A DNA stretch of 64,000 nucleotides from an uncultured Phycisphaerales bacterium (GTDB lineage: Bacteria > Planctomycetota > Phycisphaerae > Phycisphaerales > SM1A02), in the NCBI GenBank assembly GCA_905480395.1, contig CAJQQE010000002.1, forward strand, positions 62,001-126,000. The letters are read 5' to 3'. The notes beneath the pieces were generated by a model. It worked only from the letters and a program-made list of their open reading frames with translations. It was not told where the DNA came from and did not search any database. The position numbers were made by a program, and so were the translations under genes. Positions 1 to 8,499 of the stretch are shown here, one piece after another (within the stretch, counting starts at the first letter, position 1; every line of letters begins with the position of its first letter).

Positions 1-87
1 CTTGGCAGTCTGAACGGCATCTGGGCCTTGGCTGGTTGCTTCCGAGTGGCTTCTCGATCCGCCGGGGGATATCGTGAGAAACAATGA
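1..87 (+). other. Possible 3' end of an upstream plus-strand gene
   Basis: Two plus-strand frames are open from the left edge. One ends with TGA at 85-87, overlapping the ATG of the next gene as ATGA. The other ends with TGA at 75-77. The ATGA overlap resembles junctions elsewhere in this window, which favours the first, but the second has more GC at third codon positions. Too short to name a product. Confidence 0.25.
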
Positions 88-977
88 GACTGAGACCGTC
101 ATCATCTTTACCCGCGATCGTCCTGCTGGCCGCTGGGGCCGTCGCGATGTTGATGACCCCCGTCGCCGCAGCGCAGGTCCGAGTGGATGCCAGGGCTCGA
201 CAAGGAAACGCGGTCAAGAAGATTCAAGGGCTCCGCGTGGGTGGATCGATCGATTCAATCGATGTGAAGTCGCTTCGACGCAGCGCTATTCCCGATGAGA
301 TGGCCCGCAAGGTCGAGCTACTCGGAAGCCAATCATTTGAGCAACGAGAGGCGGCGACCGCATCGTTGCAGTCGATGCCGGTACCCGATGAATTGTTTAT
401 GGCGGTGCTGGAGCAGGGTGGCCTCGATGCGGAGCAGCGAAATCGCTTGCTCGGGGTGCTCCGTTGGCGTGTTCTCTATCGACCGCGAGGTGCGGTCGGT
501 ATTCGAATGGAGCCGGCGGCAACCGGAATTCGCGGCATCTTGGTCACCGAAGTCATCAAGGATCTTCCCGCCGAACGAGTGCTGCAAGTCGGGGATGTGA
601 TTCTTGAGATCAATGACGTAGCGCTCACGACGAGCAGTGATCTCATCTCAAAGGTGCAGCGGCTTCAGCCTGGGGATCAGATCCGAATGAAGGTGCTTCG
701 TCCGGTTGCTTCAGACACTCCGGATGCACCCGGGATTGTCCGGTTTGATCGGGATCGCGCCTTTCAGGAAGTCGATGCGGAGTTTCCGCTCGGCTCCTAC
801 GAGAAGCTTGGGAATGGTCCAACAGCCGCAGCCCTCGGGAATCCCGAGACGATTCGCCGGCGTCATCGGGTTGAGGAGATTTGGGCCCGATGGGGGACGG
901 ACGCGGTGGCCGTGAGTATCACCCGGACGCCGGTCGAGCCGGGCGAGAAGTCCTCAGACGCCGCTGACGGCCCCTGA
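84..977 (+). CDS. Secreted PDZ-domain protein
   Basis: A 297-residue protein of unknown specific function. Residues 1-30 form a signal peptide with a long hydrophobic core ending in an Ala-rich cleavage region (PVAAAQ). A helical segment follows at about 55-130, where one stretch resembles a HEAT-like unit (LGSQSFEQREAATASL). Residues about 135-205 form a PDZ domain, with the typical core VGDVILEINDVALTTSSDL. PDZ domains bind peptides or protein C-termini, usually in proteases or envelope quality-control factors. No protease or other catalytic domain is present, so this is probably a periplasmic binding or scaffold protein. The C-terminal tail is acidic and low in complexity. The start is the only ATG placed just before the signal peptide; no strong ribosome binding site is seen. 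Confidence 0.8.
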   Translation: MRLRPSSSLPAIVLLAAGAVAMLMTPVAAAQVRVDARARQGNAVKKIQGLRVGGSIDSIDVKSLRRSAIPDEMARKVELLGSQSFEQREAATASLQSMPVPDELFMAVLEQGGLDAEQRNRLLGVLRWRVLYRPRGAVGIRMEPAATGIRGILVTEVIKDLPAERVLQVGDVILEINDVALTTSSDLISKVQRLQPGDQIRMKVLRPVASDTPDAPGIVRFDRDRAFQEVDAEFPLGSYEKLGNGPTAAALGNPETIRRRHRVEEIWARWGTDAVAVSITRTPVEPGEKSSDAADGP

Positions 978-1003
978 AATTTCAAAGAAATCAGCGCTTG
1001 CGT

Positions 1004-1078
1004 GATCGGTCACCTTTGGCTGGTCCGAGGTGTCGACGATCTGGTGGGACTCGCATCACCGAATGACCGATCGGTGAT
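1004..1078. other. Inverted repeats between convergent genes
   Basis: A 9-base arm at 1004-1012 (gatcggtca) pairs perfectly with 1064-1072. A smaller hairpin lies at 1055-1061 and 1072-1078 (atcaccg with cggtgat). They sit between the convergent PDZ and adk genes and may help terminate both transcripts. There is no T-run on either side, so the call is weak. Confidence 0.3.
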
Positions 1079-1096
1079 CTGCCTCACGAGCTTGGT

Positions 1097-1723
1097 TCAG
1101 ACATTCCCACCCAGCGGGTTATGGAAGTGGGTGTTCTGCACCGGGACGACTGCTTCAAGGACGTGTTCGAGTACTTCGGCCGGTGATCCCATTGCGGAGA
1201 CTTCGGTGACGAGTTCGGAAGGATAGTGATCGAGGACGGGGCTGGTCTCTCGCTCGTAAACCTCGAAACGTCTTCTGATGACCCGCTCGTCGGCGTCATC
1301 GAGGCGATTCTCTTTGATGGCTCGCTTCTTCATCCGCTGAACCATCGCGTCGAGGTCGGGGCACACCAGATGTATGACCGAGAGGACGTCGAGGTAGGGG
1401 GCCAGTGCTTCGGCCTGTCCGAGACTTCGCGGAATGCCGTCGAGCACAAGGAGGTCGACTTTGGGTTTGAAAAGGCTCAAGACGGTCTGGGCATGCATGT
1501 TCTGACGCCACATCTCGATCGTGACTTCGTCGGGGACGAGTTCACCTCGTGAAGAGAAGTCGAGAAACTTAGAGCCCAGATCACTGGTGGTGTCCAGCGA
1601 TCGGAAGACATCGCCGCATGCAAGGTGGAAGAACCCCGGAATCTGCCCGAGGATCTTGCCTTGAGTGCCCTTGCCGGCTCCAGGGGCGCCGAACAGGAGA
1701 ACAGTCTTGTAGCGATCAGGCAT
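1097..1723 (-). CDS. adk: Adenylate kinase family protein
   Basis: A 208-residue nucleoside monophosphate kinase that interconverts ATP and AMP with two ADP in the cytoplasm. The P-loop GAPGAGKGTQ is at residues 12-21. The NMP-binding part reads LACGDVFRSL, where ISTGDMLR is usual. DGIPRSLGQAEAL replaces the usual DGFPRT..QAE. A short LID is followed by the arginine-rich segment NRLDDADERVIRRRFEVYE. The length fits a short-LID adenylate kinase. The substitutions in the nucleotide-binding loops leave some doubt about preference for AMP over another monophosphate. It is divergent from recJ across a 233-base region that should hold both promoters. The C-terminus (QNTHFHNPLGGNV) extends a little past the usual end. 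Confidence 0.85.
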   Translation of the reverse strand: MPDRYKTVLLFGAPGAGKGTQGKILGQIPGFFHLACGDVFRSLDTTSDLGSKFLDFSSRGELVPDEVTIEMWRQNMHAQTVLSLFKPKVDLLVLDGIPRSLGQAEALAPYLDVLSVIHLVCPDLDAMVQRMKKRAIKENRLDDADERVIRRRFEVYERETSPVLDHYPSELVTEVSAMGSPAEVLEHVLEAVVPVQNTHFHNPLGGNV

Positions 1724-1956
1724 GGGTGGGTTTCCGCCTTGGTTGACTTCGGGGTGGAGTCTGCCCGCGAAGTATCGGACAAAAATGGGTCCGGCGAAAG
1801 TCCAATCGGAAGGAACTCGCGTCTCCTTGGAAGTTATCTCGGCATCTCATCCACGAGGGCTGGTCCGATCTGGCGATCAAGGGCGTAGACCGCTAGGGTC
1901 AGGTCCTCAATGAGGTTTGGGGGGGATCGCCTCCCCTGGCAAAAGGAGCAGGGTCC

Positions 1957-3747
1957 ATGAACGGCATCACTTCGACGTGGAAATGGAGATCGCCCTCTGG
2001 CCGTGATCCCGGCTCACCATCCTTGCAGCCCAACCTTGCCACTCGGGTGCTGGAAGGACGGTCGATCGAGGATCCCGTGGCCTTCCTCGATTCGAGCTAC
2101 GGGAGAATTGCGCCGCCGGAAGGCTTGGCCGGGGCTGTGGAAGCTGGAACGCGGCTCGCCAAGGCCATCGAGGAGGGAAGCAAGATCGTCATTTTTGGCG
2201 ATTACGACTTCGATGGCATCGCGGCGTCGACCATTCTCCAGCGGTCGCTCCGACTCATGGCACCTTCTCAATCGATCGAAGTGATGTTGCCGAATCGCTA
2301 CGAGGGCGGCTACGGCCTCTCGGTGAACGGCTTGGAGCAGATTCGAGCCCAAGGCGCCGATCTGGTGATCGCGGTCGATTGCGGCATCACGGCGATCGAT
2401 GCCATCCAGGCCGCGGCAAACAACGGGCTCGAGGTGATGGTGCTCGATCACCACCGCTTTGTTCGTGACGAACAAGGCGAAATCATCCTCCCAGCGGCAA
2501 GCGTCGTGGTGCATCCAGGGCTACCGGTCACCGGCGTCGCGCAGATCGGTACCGACCACCTCTGTGGAGCGGCGGTGGCCTTCAAGGTCGTTTGGGCGAC
2601 CGCACGCTCGCACTTCCGGACGGAACGAGTTCCCGCCGTGATGAAACAAGAACTCGTCGAGGCGACCATTCTGGCGGGCCTTGGCACGATCGCGGATGTG
2701 ATGCCGCTGGTGGAGGAGAATCGGGCACTGGCGGCGCTGGCCCTCCGTGGGCTGCCGGGTTCGAAAATGCCCGGACTCCGAGCGCTGCTCTTGGAGTCGG
2801 GACATGGTCCCGATGATGGGCCCGTTCACGAAGAAGTCATTCAATTCCAACTCGCACCGCGGATCAATGCGCTGGGCCGATTCGGCTCACCGATGCCCGC
2901 GGTCGAGTTGCTTACTTCGGTGGATACCGGACCAGATGGCGTTCGGGCTTCGACCACGCTCGCTCGAGAGATCACGTCGGTCAATCTCCAACGACGGGAG
3001 GCGGAGCGGGCAATTGTCGAAGAAGCCATCACGCGGGCGGAGGCGGAAGGGCAGACCGCTGACGATCATCCGGTCATCGTCTTGGCGGATCCAGGCTGGA
3101 AGCGGGGATTAGTCGGTCCAGCGTGCGCGAAACTGGTGGACCGATTCGCCCGGCCGGTCATCCTCTTTGAGGCCTGCGACGACGGAATCGCTCGTGGTTC
3201 GGCTCGGAGTATTGAGGGGTACTCGATTCATGCGGGTTTGGAATCCGCGTCGGAATGGCTTGAGTCCTACGGCGGCCATGCCGCGGCGGCGGGATGTTCT
3301 TGCCATCTGGAGCGGCTTGATCAACTTCGCCTCGCGTTGGTCCAGCATGCAACTCGTGAGATTGCCCGCGAGGATCTCACATCGGTGATCGAGATCGACT
3401 GCCGTGCCTTGATGGCCGAGATCGACGAGGTCCGAGACATCGAAGTGGTGAGAAGTCTCGCACCGTTTGGGCCTGGCCACCCACGGCCTGCGGTCTTGAT
3501 CGAAACGGTGCGGCCGATCGAATCAAAGTGGGTCGGTGCCGATCAAGGCACGTTGCAACTCCGCTTTGCCGGCGAGGGTGCCCGGAGCGTGAAGGCGGTG
3601 TGGTTTGGTGCTGGGCGGCATCGAGCGGCGGTGGAGAAGGCGCTCAAGAGTGGGCCGCTCGATCTGGTGGCGACGCCCGATCTCAATCGTTGGCAGGGTC
3701 GGGTCGAGCCGAACCTGATGATTCAGGATCTTCGCGCCGCCGAGTGA
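1957..3747 (+). CDS. recJ: Single-stranded-DNA exonuclease RecJ
   Basis: A 596-residue 5'-3' single-strand exonuclease acting in recombinational repair and mismatch repair. The DHH phosphoesterase domain shows GDYDFDGIAAS at 81-91, DCG at 141-143 and the namesake DHH at 164-166, all Mn2+-binding. The DHHA1 domain carries YGGHAAAAGC near residue 438, and a C-terminal OB-like domain (about 465-590) completes the RecJ architecture. The start is supported by AAGGAG nine bases upstream. The gene stands alone, divergent from adk and convergent with the pyrophosphorylase. Nothing looks broken; the length is typical. Confidence 0.95.
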   Translation: MNGITSTWKWRSPSGRDPGSPSLQPNLATRVLEGRSIEDPVAFLDSSYGRIAPPEGLAGAVEAGTRLAKAIEEGSKIVIFGDYDFDGIAASTILQRSLRLMAPSQSIEVMLPNRYEGGYGLSVNGLEQIRAQGADLVIAVDCGITAIDAIQAAANNGLEVMVLDHHRFVRDEQGEIILPAASVVVHPGLPVTGVAQIGTDHLCGAAVAFKVVWATARSHFRTERVPAVMKQELVEATILAGLGTIADVMPLVEENRALAALALRGLPGSKMPGLRALLLESGHGPDDGPVHEEVIQFQLAPRINALGRFGSPMPAVELLTSVDTGPDGVRASTTLAREITSVNLQRREAERAIVEEAITRAEAEGQTADDHPVIVLADPGWKRGLVGPACAKLVDRFARPVILFEACDDGIARGSARSIEGYSIHAGLESASEWLESYGGHAAAAGCSCHLERLDQLRLALVQHATREIAREDLTSVIEIDCRALMAEIDEVRDIEVVRSLAPFGPGHPRPAVLIETVRPIESKWVGADQGTLQLRFAGEGARSVKAVWFGAGRHRAAVEKALKSGPLDLVATPDLNRWQGRVEPNLMIQDLRAAE

Positions 3748-3815
3748 ATGGTGGTCGAGTGCTGGGGTGCCGCGAGCGGGTTGGAAGCCTTGCACGTATC
3801 CAGCCGATCGGCAAT

Positions 3816-5234
3816 CTAGAAAACGAGTTGGCTTCCGGGCGCTAATTCAGGACAAGATCCCGCCTCGAGGTCGGCGGCGCTCAGCGCGGTCGAAGCGAGG
3901 ATCTCGATTTGGCCGTTGACGGTTCCGTCCTCGTTCCGGGCGACTTTCGACCCCGCGACCTCCATCCAGCGAGCCGCTCGCTCGGTCTGGAGTTGACCGC
4001 TGCTTTTCGCGGAATCGCCGCCGTCGGCATTCTTGATGGGGGCGAATTCTTCGACGCGATCCGTCTCGTAAACCAGCCCTTGGTCGACGAATTCAAGTGC
4101 GTCGAAGACAAACATCTCGAATTTGGTTCCGTTGGGCTCCGGAGGATTCACGGTTTCGCCGTTCTTTGGATCCCAGAACGGTACTTTCTTCCTCGCAAGG
4201 TGGAACGGCATTGCGGTTTCGCTTCCCGCGGTCGTCAGGCGATCAATGAAGTCGACTGCGAGGATGTGGATCGCGATCGATCCCGCGATAAAACGCAATG
4301 AACCATCTTCGGTCGTCGCGGTCGCATGCTTTGCGGGGAGATCGCTGTACTCGATCACTCTGGTGCGGTCCCCAACGCTGCAGAAGACGCCGACCTTCTC
4401 ACCCGCCGCGATCTTCGGCACCATCTTGCTGGACATCTCCCCGGAACTCGCGGGGTGAGTCGCATGCAGGCCGATGAAGAGGGGGTCGATGGCATGAACC
4501 GTGGGGTTGTCCACCTGGAAGTAGGAAAGATGCTTGACGCCACGATCGGCCGCGTGGTCGAGCGCTCCACTGCGAGCCAATGCTCGAAGAGAGCCGCCGT
4601 GGCCGTCCGGGCTGACCGCGATGACGCCAGGTGCCTCCAGAAGAATTCGACCCTCGTCGTCCACCGCCGGCATCACGCCCTGCGGGAAGAGGAGCATCGA
4701 CTCGGGGCTTCGGCCAAAATAGTTGTTATCTCGAAAGAACGCGTGGGTCGCGGCATCGTTCAACGGGCTGGTCATGAGATACCAGGGCGTTTCGATTCCG
4801 TAGCGTTGGTCGATCGCATTCAGCTGTTCGGCGAATACGCGGAAGAGCGGCTTCCCGGTGATCGGCGTCGCAGGGTACGTCCCCTTGGGACCGTTCCAGC
4901 CCAGGCGAGTTCCCTGGCCACCCGCAACCGTGAAAGCCGCGATTTCGCCTTGCCGGATCAGCTGCTCACCGGCGGAACGGAATGTCTCTTCGTCCTTGGG
5001 ATGCCGAGGAATGACCGGCGCGGGCTCTAATGCTTCGGGAATGCCATCATTCGTCGCCCCTTTGGTAACGAGCGTCTGGAGCTCCTCGAAGTCGATCGAC
5101 TCGACCTGCTCAATGAATGCTTGGACTTCGCTGGTCCCCACCGATTCAAGACCGTCGGTGAGATGACCTTGGTCGTGCGATTGGAGAATCGCGACCGCGG
5201 CATCGAGGCGTTCAGTCATCGACTCGGTTCGCAT
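3816..5234 (-). CDS. UAP-type UTP--sugar-1-phosphate uridylyltransferase
   Basis: A 472-residue nucleotidyltransferase of the eukaryote-type UDP-N-acetylhexosamine pyrophosphorylase family. It probably makes UDP-GlcNAc or UDP-glucose from UTP and the sugar 1-phosphate. The signature AGGQGTRLGWNGPKGTYP, which binds UTP, lies near residue 110. Downstream segments such as YLMTSPLNDAATHAFF and LFPQGVMPAVDDEG are characteristic of this family. It is unlike bacterial GlmU, which has a left-handed beta-helix acetyltransferase domain that is absent here. The frame stays open into phoU, but the start at 5234 has AGGAA upstream and gives a normal N-terminus; 5219 is an alternative. Substrate preference cannot be read from the sequence alone. 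Confidence 0.85.
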   Translation of the reverse strand: MRTESMTERLDAAVAILQSHDQGHLTDGLESVGTSEVQAFIEQVESIDFEELQTLVTKGATNDGIPEALEPAPVIPRHPKDEETFRSAGEQLIRQGEIAAFTVAGGQGTRLGWNGPKGTYPATPITGKPLFRVFAEQLNAIDQRYGIETPWYLMTSPLNDAATHAFFRDNNYFGRSPESMLLFPQGVMPAVDDEGRILLEAPGVIAVSPDGHGGSLRALARSGALDHAADRGVKHLSYFQVDNPTVHAIDPLFIGLHATHPASSGEMSSKMVPKIAAGEKVGVFCSVGDRTRVIEYSDLPAKHATATTEDGSLRFIAGSIAIHILAVDFIDRLTTAGSETAMPFHLARKKVPFWDPKNGETVNPPEPNGTKFEMFVFDALEFVDQGLVYETDRVEEFAPIKNADGGDSAKSSGQLQTERAARWMEVAGSKVARNEDGTVNGQIEILASTALSAADLEAGSCPELAPGSQLVF

Positions 5235-5287
5235 CGGAGTTTGTTCCTGATCTAAGAGAAGGAAGTCAATGGACGGGACGGCGTGGT

Positions 5288-5989
5288 TCAGTGATCGGCC
5301 GAGCCGGGATCTTGCGGCTGGGTCCAACCCTCCGCGTCGTGCCGGACGATCTTGCCGGTCTCTAGGTAGATCACCTGTTCGCAGACGTTCGTGCAATGAT
5401 CGGCGATTCGCTCGAGTGACTTCGTCACCGCAAGGATTCGGAACGCGCCGTCAATGGCGAGTTCTCCATCGGCGAGTCGCTGTTGGGCGTCGAGCAGGAT
5501 CTCCTGTTTGAACCGTTCGACGGTGTCGTCAAAGTCCAGCACTCGGCGGGCAAGAACGGGATCATTCTTGCTCAAGGCGCGGTTCGCATCTCGGATCATG
5601 CCTAAGACGCTGTTGGCCATCACGCGGAACGTCTGGGGAAGATTGCTGGTCTTGCGACGAGGATCGAGCGTGGCTTCCGCGATCGTGACCGCACAGTCTC
5701 CAATTCGCTCGAATTCGTTGTTCACCTTGACGATGGTGAGCACCGAGCGGATCGAATGTGAATTGGTCTGGCCGAGCGCGAGCACTGGAATGCACTGTTT
5801 CTCGATCTCGACGTCGATCTTGTCCACGATCAATTCGATTTGGAGCACTTCCCGGGCTTGCTCGAGATCGTGATCGAAATAACAGTCCACGGCGTGGGTG
5901 GCCTGCTCGAGGACACGAACGCCTTGCTCCGTGATCTGATCACGAAGAATCTGAAGTTGCCGCTGAAAGTCTTCGGTTTGTTTGTTCAC
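5288..5989 (-). CDS. phoU: Phosphate transport regulator PhoU
   Basis: A 233-residue all-helical PhoU protein made of two three-helix repeats with the E/D-rich metal-binding signatures of the family. One is NNEFERIGDCAVTIAE in the first repeat and the other SLERIADHCTNVCEQVIY in the second. PhoU restrains the PstSCAB phosphate transporter and PhoR signalling. No pst or phoBR genes are in the window, but polyphosphate kinase lies 4 kb away. The open frame runs far into pdxJ, so the start must be chosen. A GTG at 5989 has GAGG seven bases upstream and gives a PhoU-like N-terminus; an ATG at 6034 without a ribosome binding site is the alternative. It is divergent from pdxJ, whose start is only about 60 bases away. 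Confidence 0.9.
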   Translation of the reverse strand: MNKQTEDFQRQLQILRDQITEQGVRVLEQATHAVDCYFDHDLEQAREVLQIELIVDKIDVEIEKQCIPVLALGQTNSHSIRSVLTIVKVNNEFERIGDCAVTIAEATLDPRRKTSNLPQTFRVMANSVLGMIRDANRALSKNDPVLARRVLDFDDTVERFKQEILLDAQQRLADGELAIDGAFRILAVTKSLERIADHCTNVCEQVIYLETGKIVRHDAEGWTQPQDPGSADH

Positions 5990-6052
5990 GAATGGGCCTC
6001 GCTTCTGGGGAGTATACGCCTCTGGCGGGAGCATGCCGGATAGCATTCGGAC

Positions 6053-6802
6053 ATGATCGAACTTGGCGTCAACATCGACCACGTCGCGACGGTCCGGGAG
6101 GCCCGGGCAACCTGGGAACCGGACCCAACTTGGGCCGCCGTGGAAGCACACCTCGGGGGCGCGGCTGGAATCACCATTCATCTCCGTGAGGATCGCCGGC
6201 ACATTCAGGATGCCGACGTCCGGCGATTGAAAGAACTCGTCCAGATCAAGCTCAATCTGGAGATGGCGGCAACCGACGAGATGATCGGCATTGCCTCCGA
6301 GATTCGGCCCCAGATCGTGATGTTGGTGCCGGAAGGTCGGAATGAAGTCACGACCGAAGGTGGCCTTGACGTCGATGGCGCCCGGGGCCGGATGACCGAG
6401 GTCGTCCAACGGCTGACGGAGGTTGGGATTCCGGTCTCAGCGTTCGTCGATCCGGACCTCCGTCAGATCGCCGCGGCCGCCGAGTGTGGGTTCGCCGTCT
6501 GCGAGGTCCATACGGGCCCATATGCCCATGCCTTTCACCAGCATGGCCGATCCGCCGAAGAACCCGAAGTGGCGGCGAGGCTCGCCGAGGTGGCTCGGGC
6601 CGGCGAGGCCATCATCGAGGCGGGGATGCGTTTTAACGCGGGTCATGCGTTGAACTATGCCAATGTTCAGCCGATTGCGGCGCTGCCCGGGGTGCGAGAA
6701 CTGCACATTGGGCACTCGATCGTGAGCCGATCGATCTTCATCGGTATGCGGCAGGCAGTTCGAGAGATGAGGGGCCTCATTCTCGAGGCGGTTCAGCCCT
6801 GA
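6053..6802 (+). CDS. pdxJ: Pyridoxine 5'-phosphate synthase PdxJ
   Basis: A 249-residue TIM-barrel enzyme. It condenses 3-amino-1-hydroxyacetone 1-phosphate with deoxyxylulose 5-phosphate to form pyridoxine 5'-phosphate in the DXP-dependent vitamin B6 pathway. The start [18 protein letters not shown] is diagnostic. Further family motifs include [13 protein letters not shown], the catalytic-loop region with [10 protein letters not shown], and the C-terminal phosphate-binding segment [14 protein letters not shown]. The length is typical. The gene is monocistronic; about 150 bases separate it from dapA, with a weak inverted repeat (cgggaat / attcccg) that could end its transcript. Confidence 0.96.
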   Translation: MIELGVNIDHVATVREARATWEPDPTWAAVEAHLGGAAGITIHLREDRRHIQDADVRRLKELVQIKLNLEMAATDEMIGIASEIRPQIVMLVPEGRNEVTTEGGLDVDGARGRMTEVVQRLTEVGIPVSAFVDPDLRQIAAAAECGFAVCEVHTGPYAHAFHQHGRSAEEPEVAARLAEVARAGEAIIEAGMRFNAGHALNYANVQPIAALPGVRELHIGHSIVSRSIFIGMRQAVREMRGLILEAVQP

Positions 6803-6955
6803 GTGAGGGTGCTCCGGGAATCTCTTCCGAATTCGGAATTCCCGAGGTCCGATGAACTTCGATGGAACGATTCGGTGAGTTGTCGATTGTCTCCAACAGC
6901 GGGGGCCGCTGGTAGGATCGCCGCACTCGCAGGATGCGATACCGGAGATCCCTGA

Positions 6956-7909
6956 ATGACTCAGTTTCAGTCCGCGGCGTTCGCAGGTGCCCACACCGCG
7001 CTGATCACGCCCTTTAGCCCTGATGGTTCGACGGTCGATCTCTCGGCTCTGGAGGCTCAGATCCTCTTTCAGGCCTCCGGAGGGATCACCGGGGTGGTGC
7101 CTTGTGGCACGACCGGGGAGACGCCGACGCTCTCGGATGCCGAACGCCGAAACGTCATCCAAACGACGGTGGCGACGGCCAGACCGCTCGGCGTGAAGGT
7201 CATCGCGGGTGCCGGTTCGAATGCGACGGCCCATGCGATCCAACTGCAATCAGAAGTCGAAGGATTTGGTGCGGATGCCTCGCTTCAGGTCGTTCCGTAT
7301 TACAACAAGCCCTCGCAGGAAGGCCTCTTCAGGCATTTCATGGCCATTGCCGACGCGGCTCATATTCCCGTCGTGCTGTATGACGTCCCGGGACGGTCGG
7401 GGGTTGGTCTCTCGGTTGATACCGTCGTTCGCCTCGCATGCCATCCGAACATCACCGCGATCAAAGTCGCCAACGGCTCGCTGGGCTTCGTCGCAGACGT
7501 GGCGCAGCGATGTGATCTCGCGATCCTCTCGGGCGATGACCCACTCACCTTGCCGATGCAATCCCTCGGGGCAGTCGGGGTGGTGAGTGTGCTCGGGAAC
7601 CTGGCGCCCGCAGACGTCGCGCAACAGATCGCAGCGGGGAATCGCGGGGACTTTGCGGCGGCGCGGGTCATCCACGAGCGGGTTCTTCCGCTGGCGACCG
7701 GTCTGCTCTCACTCGACGGCAACCCTGTTCCTTTGAAGGCCGCGATGGCGATGTTGGGCCGTGATAGCGGTGTGGTCCGACCGCCCCTCGCGGCCGCATC
7801 GGTTTCGGTCCGCGATCGATTGGTGGAATTACTCGATGCGGTGGGGGTTCGCGGGCCGGCGGGGGCTCAGGATTCCGCCGAAGTCTCCGGAACCATGGAA
7901 TCTCGATGA
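6956..7909 (+). CDS. dapA: 4-hydroxy-tetrahydrodipicolinate synthase
   Basis: A 317-residue class I aldolase of the DapA family. It condenses pyruvate with aspartate semialdehyde, the first committed step to diaminopimelate and lysine. The motif GVVPCGTTGETPTLS at 47-60, the proton-relay tyrosine in LYDVPGRSGVG (Tyr142) and the Schiff-base lysine in ITAIKVANGS (Lys170) are all present. About 20 extra residues follow the usual C-terminus. The stop overlaps the next gene as ATGA, so the two are probably co-translated. DapA paralogues such as N-acetylneuraminate lyase share the fold, but the pyruvate-binding GTTGE and overall match favour DapA. Confidence 0.92.
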   Translation: MTQFQSAAFAGAHTALITPFSPDGSTVDLSALEAQILFQASGGITGVVPCGTTGETPTLSDAERRNVIQTTVATARPLGVKVIAGAGSNATAHAIQLQSEVEGFGADASLQVVPYYNKPSQEGLFRHFMAIADAAHIPVVLYDVPGRSGVGLSVDTVVRLACHPNITAIKVANGSLGFVADVAQRCDLAILSGDDPLTLPMQSLGAVGVVSVLGNLAPADVAQQIAAGNRGDFAAARVIHERVLPLATGLLSLDGNPVPLKAAMAMLGRDSGVVRPPLAAASVSVRDRLVELLDAVGVRGPAGAQDSAEVSGTMESR

Positions 7910-8460
7910 GCGACGTCAACGACGACCGGTATGAACCGAGCGGACTTCCCTATCGCATGGCGGTCCTTTGCTACCTCTGGACGGAGGATGATCAGTTGCT
8001 CATGCTCCATCGTCGGAAGCATCCAAATCCGGGCATGTACTCGCCGATCGGCGGGAAGATGGAAATCTCATTGGGCGAGACGCCGCACGAATGTGCTCGC
8101 CGGGAGATTCATGAAGAAGCCGGAATCGAAGTCCCGGCCGAAGATATCCGGATGTTCGCGATGGTCGCCGAGAAGGCCTATCAGGGTGAAATGCACTGGT
8201 TGTTGTTCTGCTTCGAAGTCACCAGGAAGATCGATCCTGCGGAGCTTCCTCGAAGCGAATTCGACGAGGGCACCCTGGAGTGGGTCCACGTCGACGAGAT
8301 CGAGAACCTGAACATCCCAGAGACGGACCGCAAGGTCCTCTGGCCCGCCCTGAAGCCTCGCCGGCACGCTGGTGGCTTCCTCATGCTCGAGATCGACTGT
8401 GGCGGCGAGGAACTCGTCTGGAAAGTCGTCGAGGACACCGCGCTGCCCAGTGGCGAGTAG
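7906..8460 (+). CDS. Nudix hydrolase
   Basis: A 184-residue Nudix pyrophosphohydrolase. The Nudix box at about residues 48-72 reads GGKMEISLGE, then TPHECARREIHEEAGIE. The REIHEEAGI core that coordinates Mg2+ is intact, but the first half is two residues longer than the Gx5E consensus, as in some 8-oxo-dGTP diphosphatase-like members. It could clean oxidised nucleotides or hydrolyse another nucleoside diphosphate derivative; the substrate is not evident. It overlaps dapA by four bases and is probably translated with it. No functional link to lysine synthesis is obvious. Confidence 0.85.
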   Translation: MSDVNDDRYEPSGLPYRMAVLCYLWTEDDQLLMLHRRKHPNPGMYSPIGGKMEISLGETPHECARREIHEEAGIEVPAEDIRMFAMVAEKAYQGEMHWLLFCFEVTRKIDPAELPRSEFDEGTLEWVHVDEIENLNIPETDRKVLWPALKPRRHAGGFLMLEIDCGGEELVWKVVEDTALPSGE

Positions 8461-8479
8461 CGGCGAGCCTCGATCTCAG

Positions 8480-8494
8480 CGGGGTTAAACCCCT
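8480..8494 (+). terminator. Weak hairpin after the Nudix gene
   Basis: A short GGGGT-TAA-ACCCC hairpin lies between the convergent Nudix and glmM genes. No T-run follows, so a terminator role is only possible. Confidence 0.25.
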
Positions 8495-8499
8495 TCGAT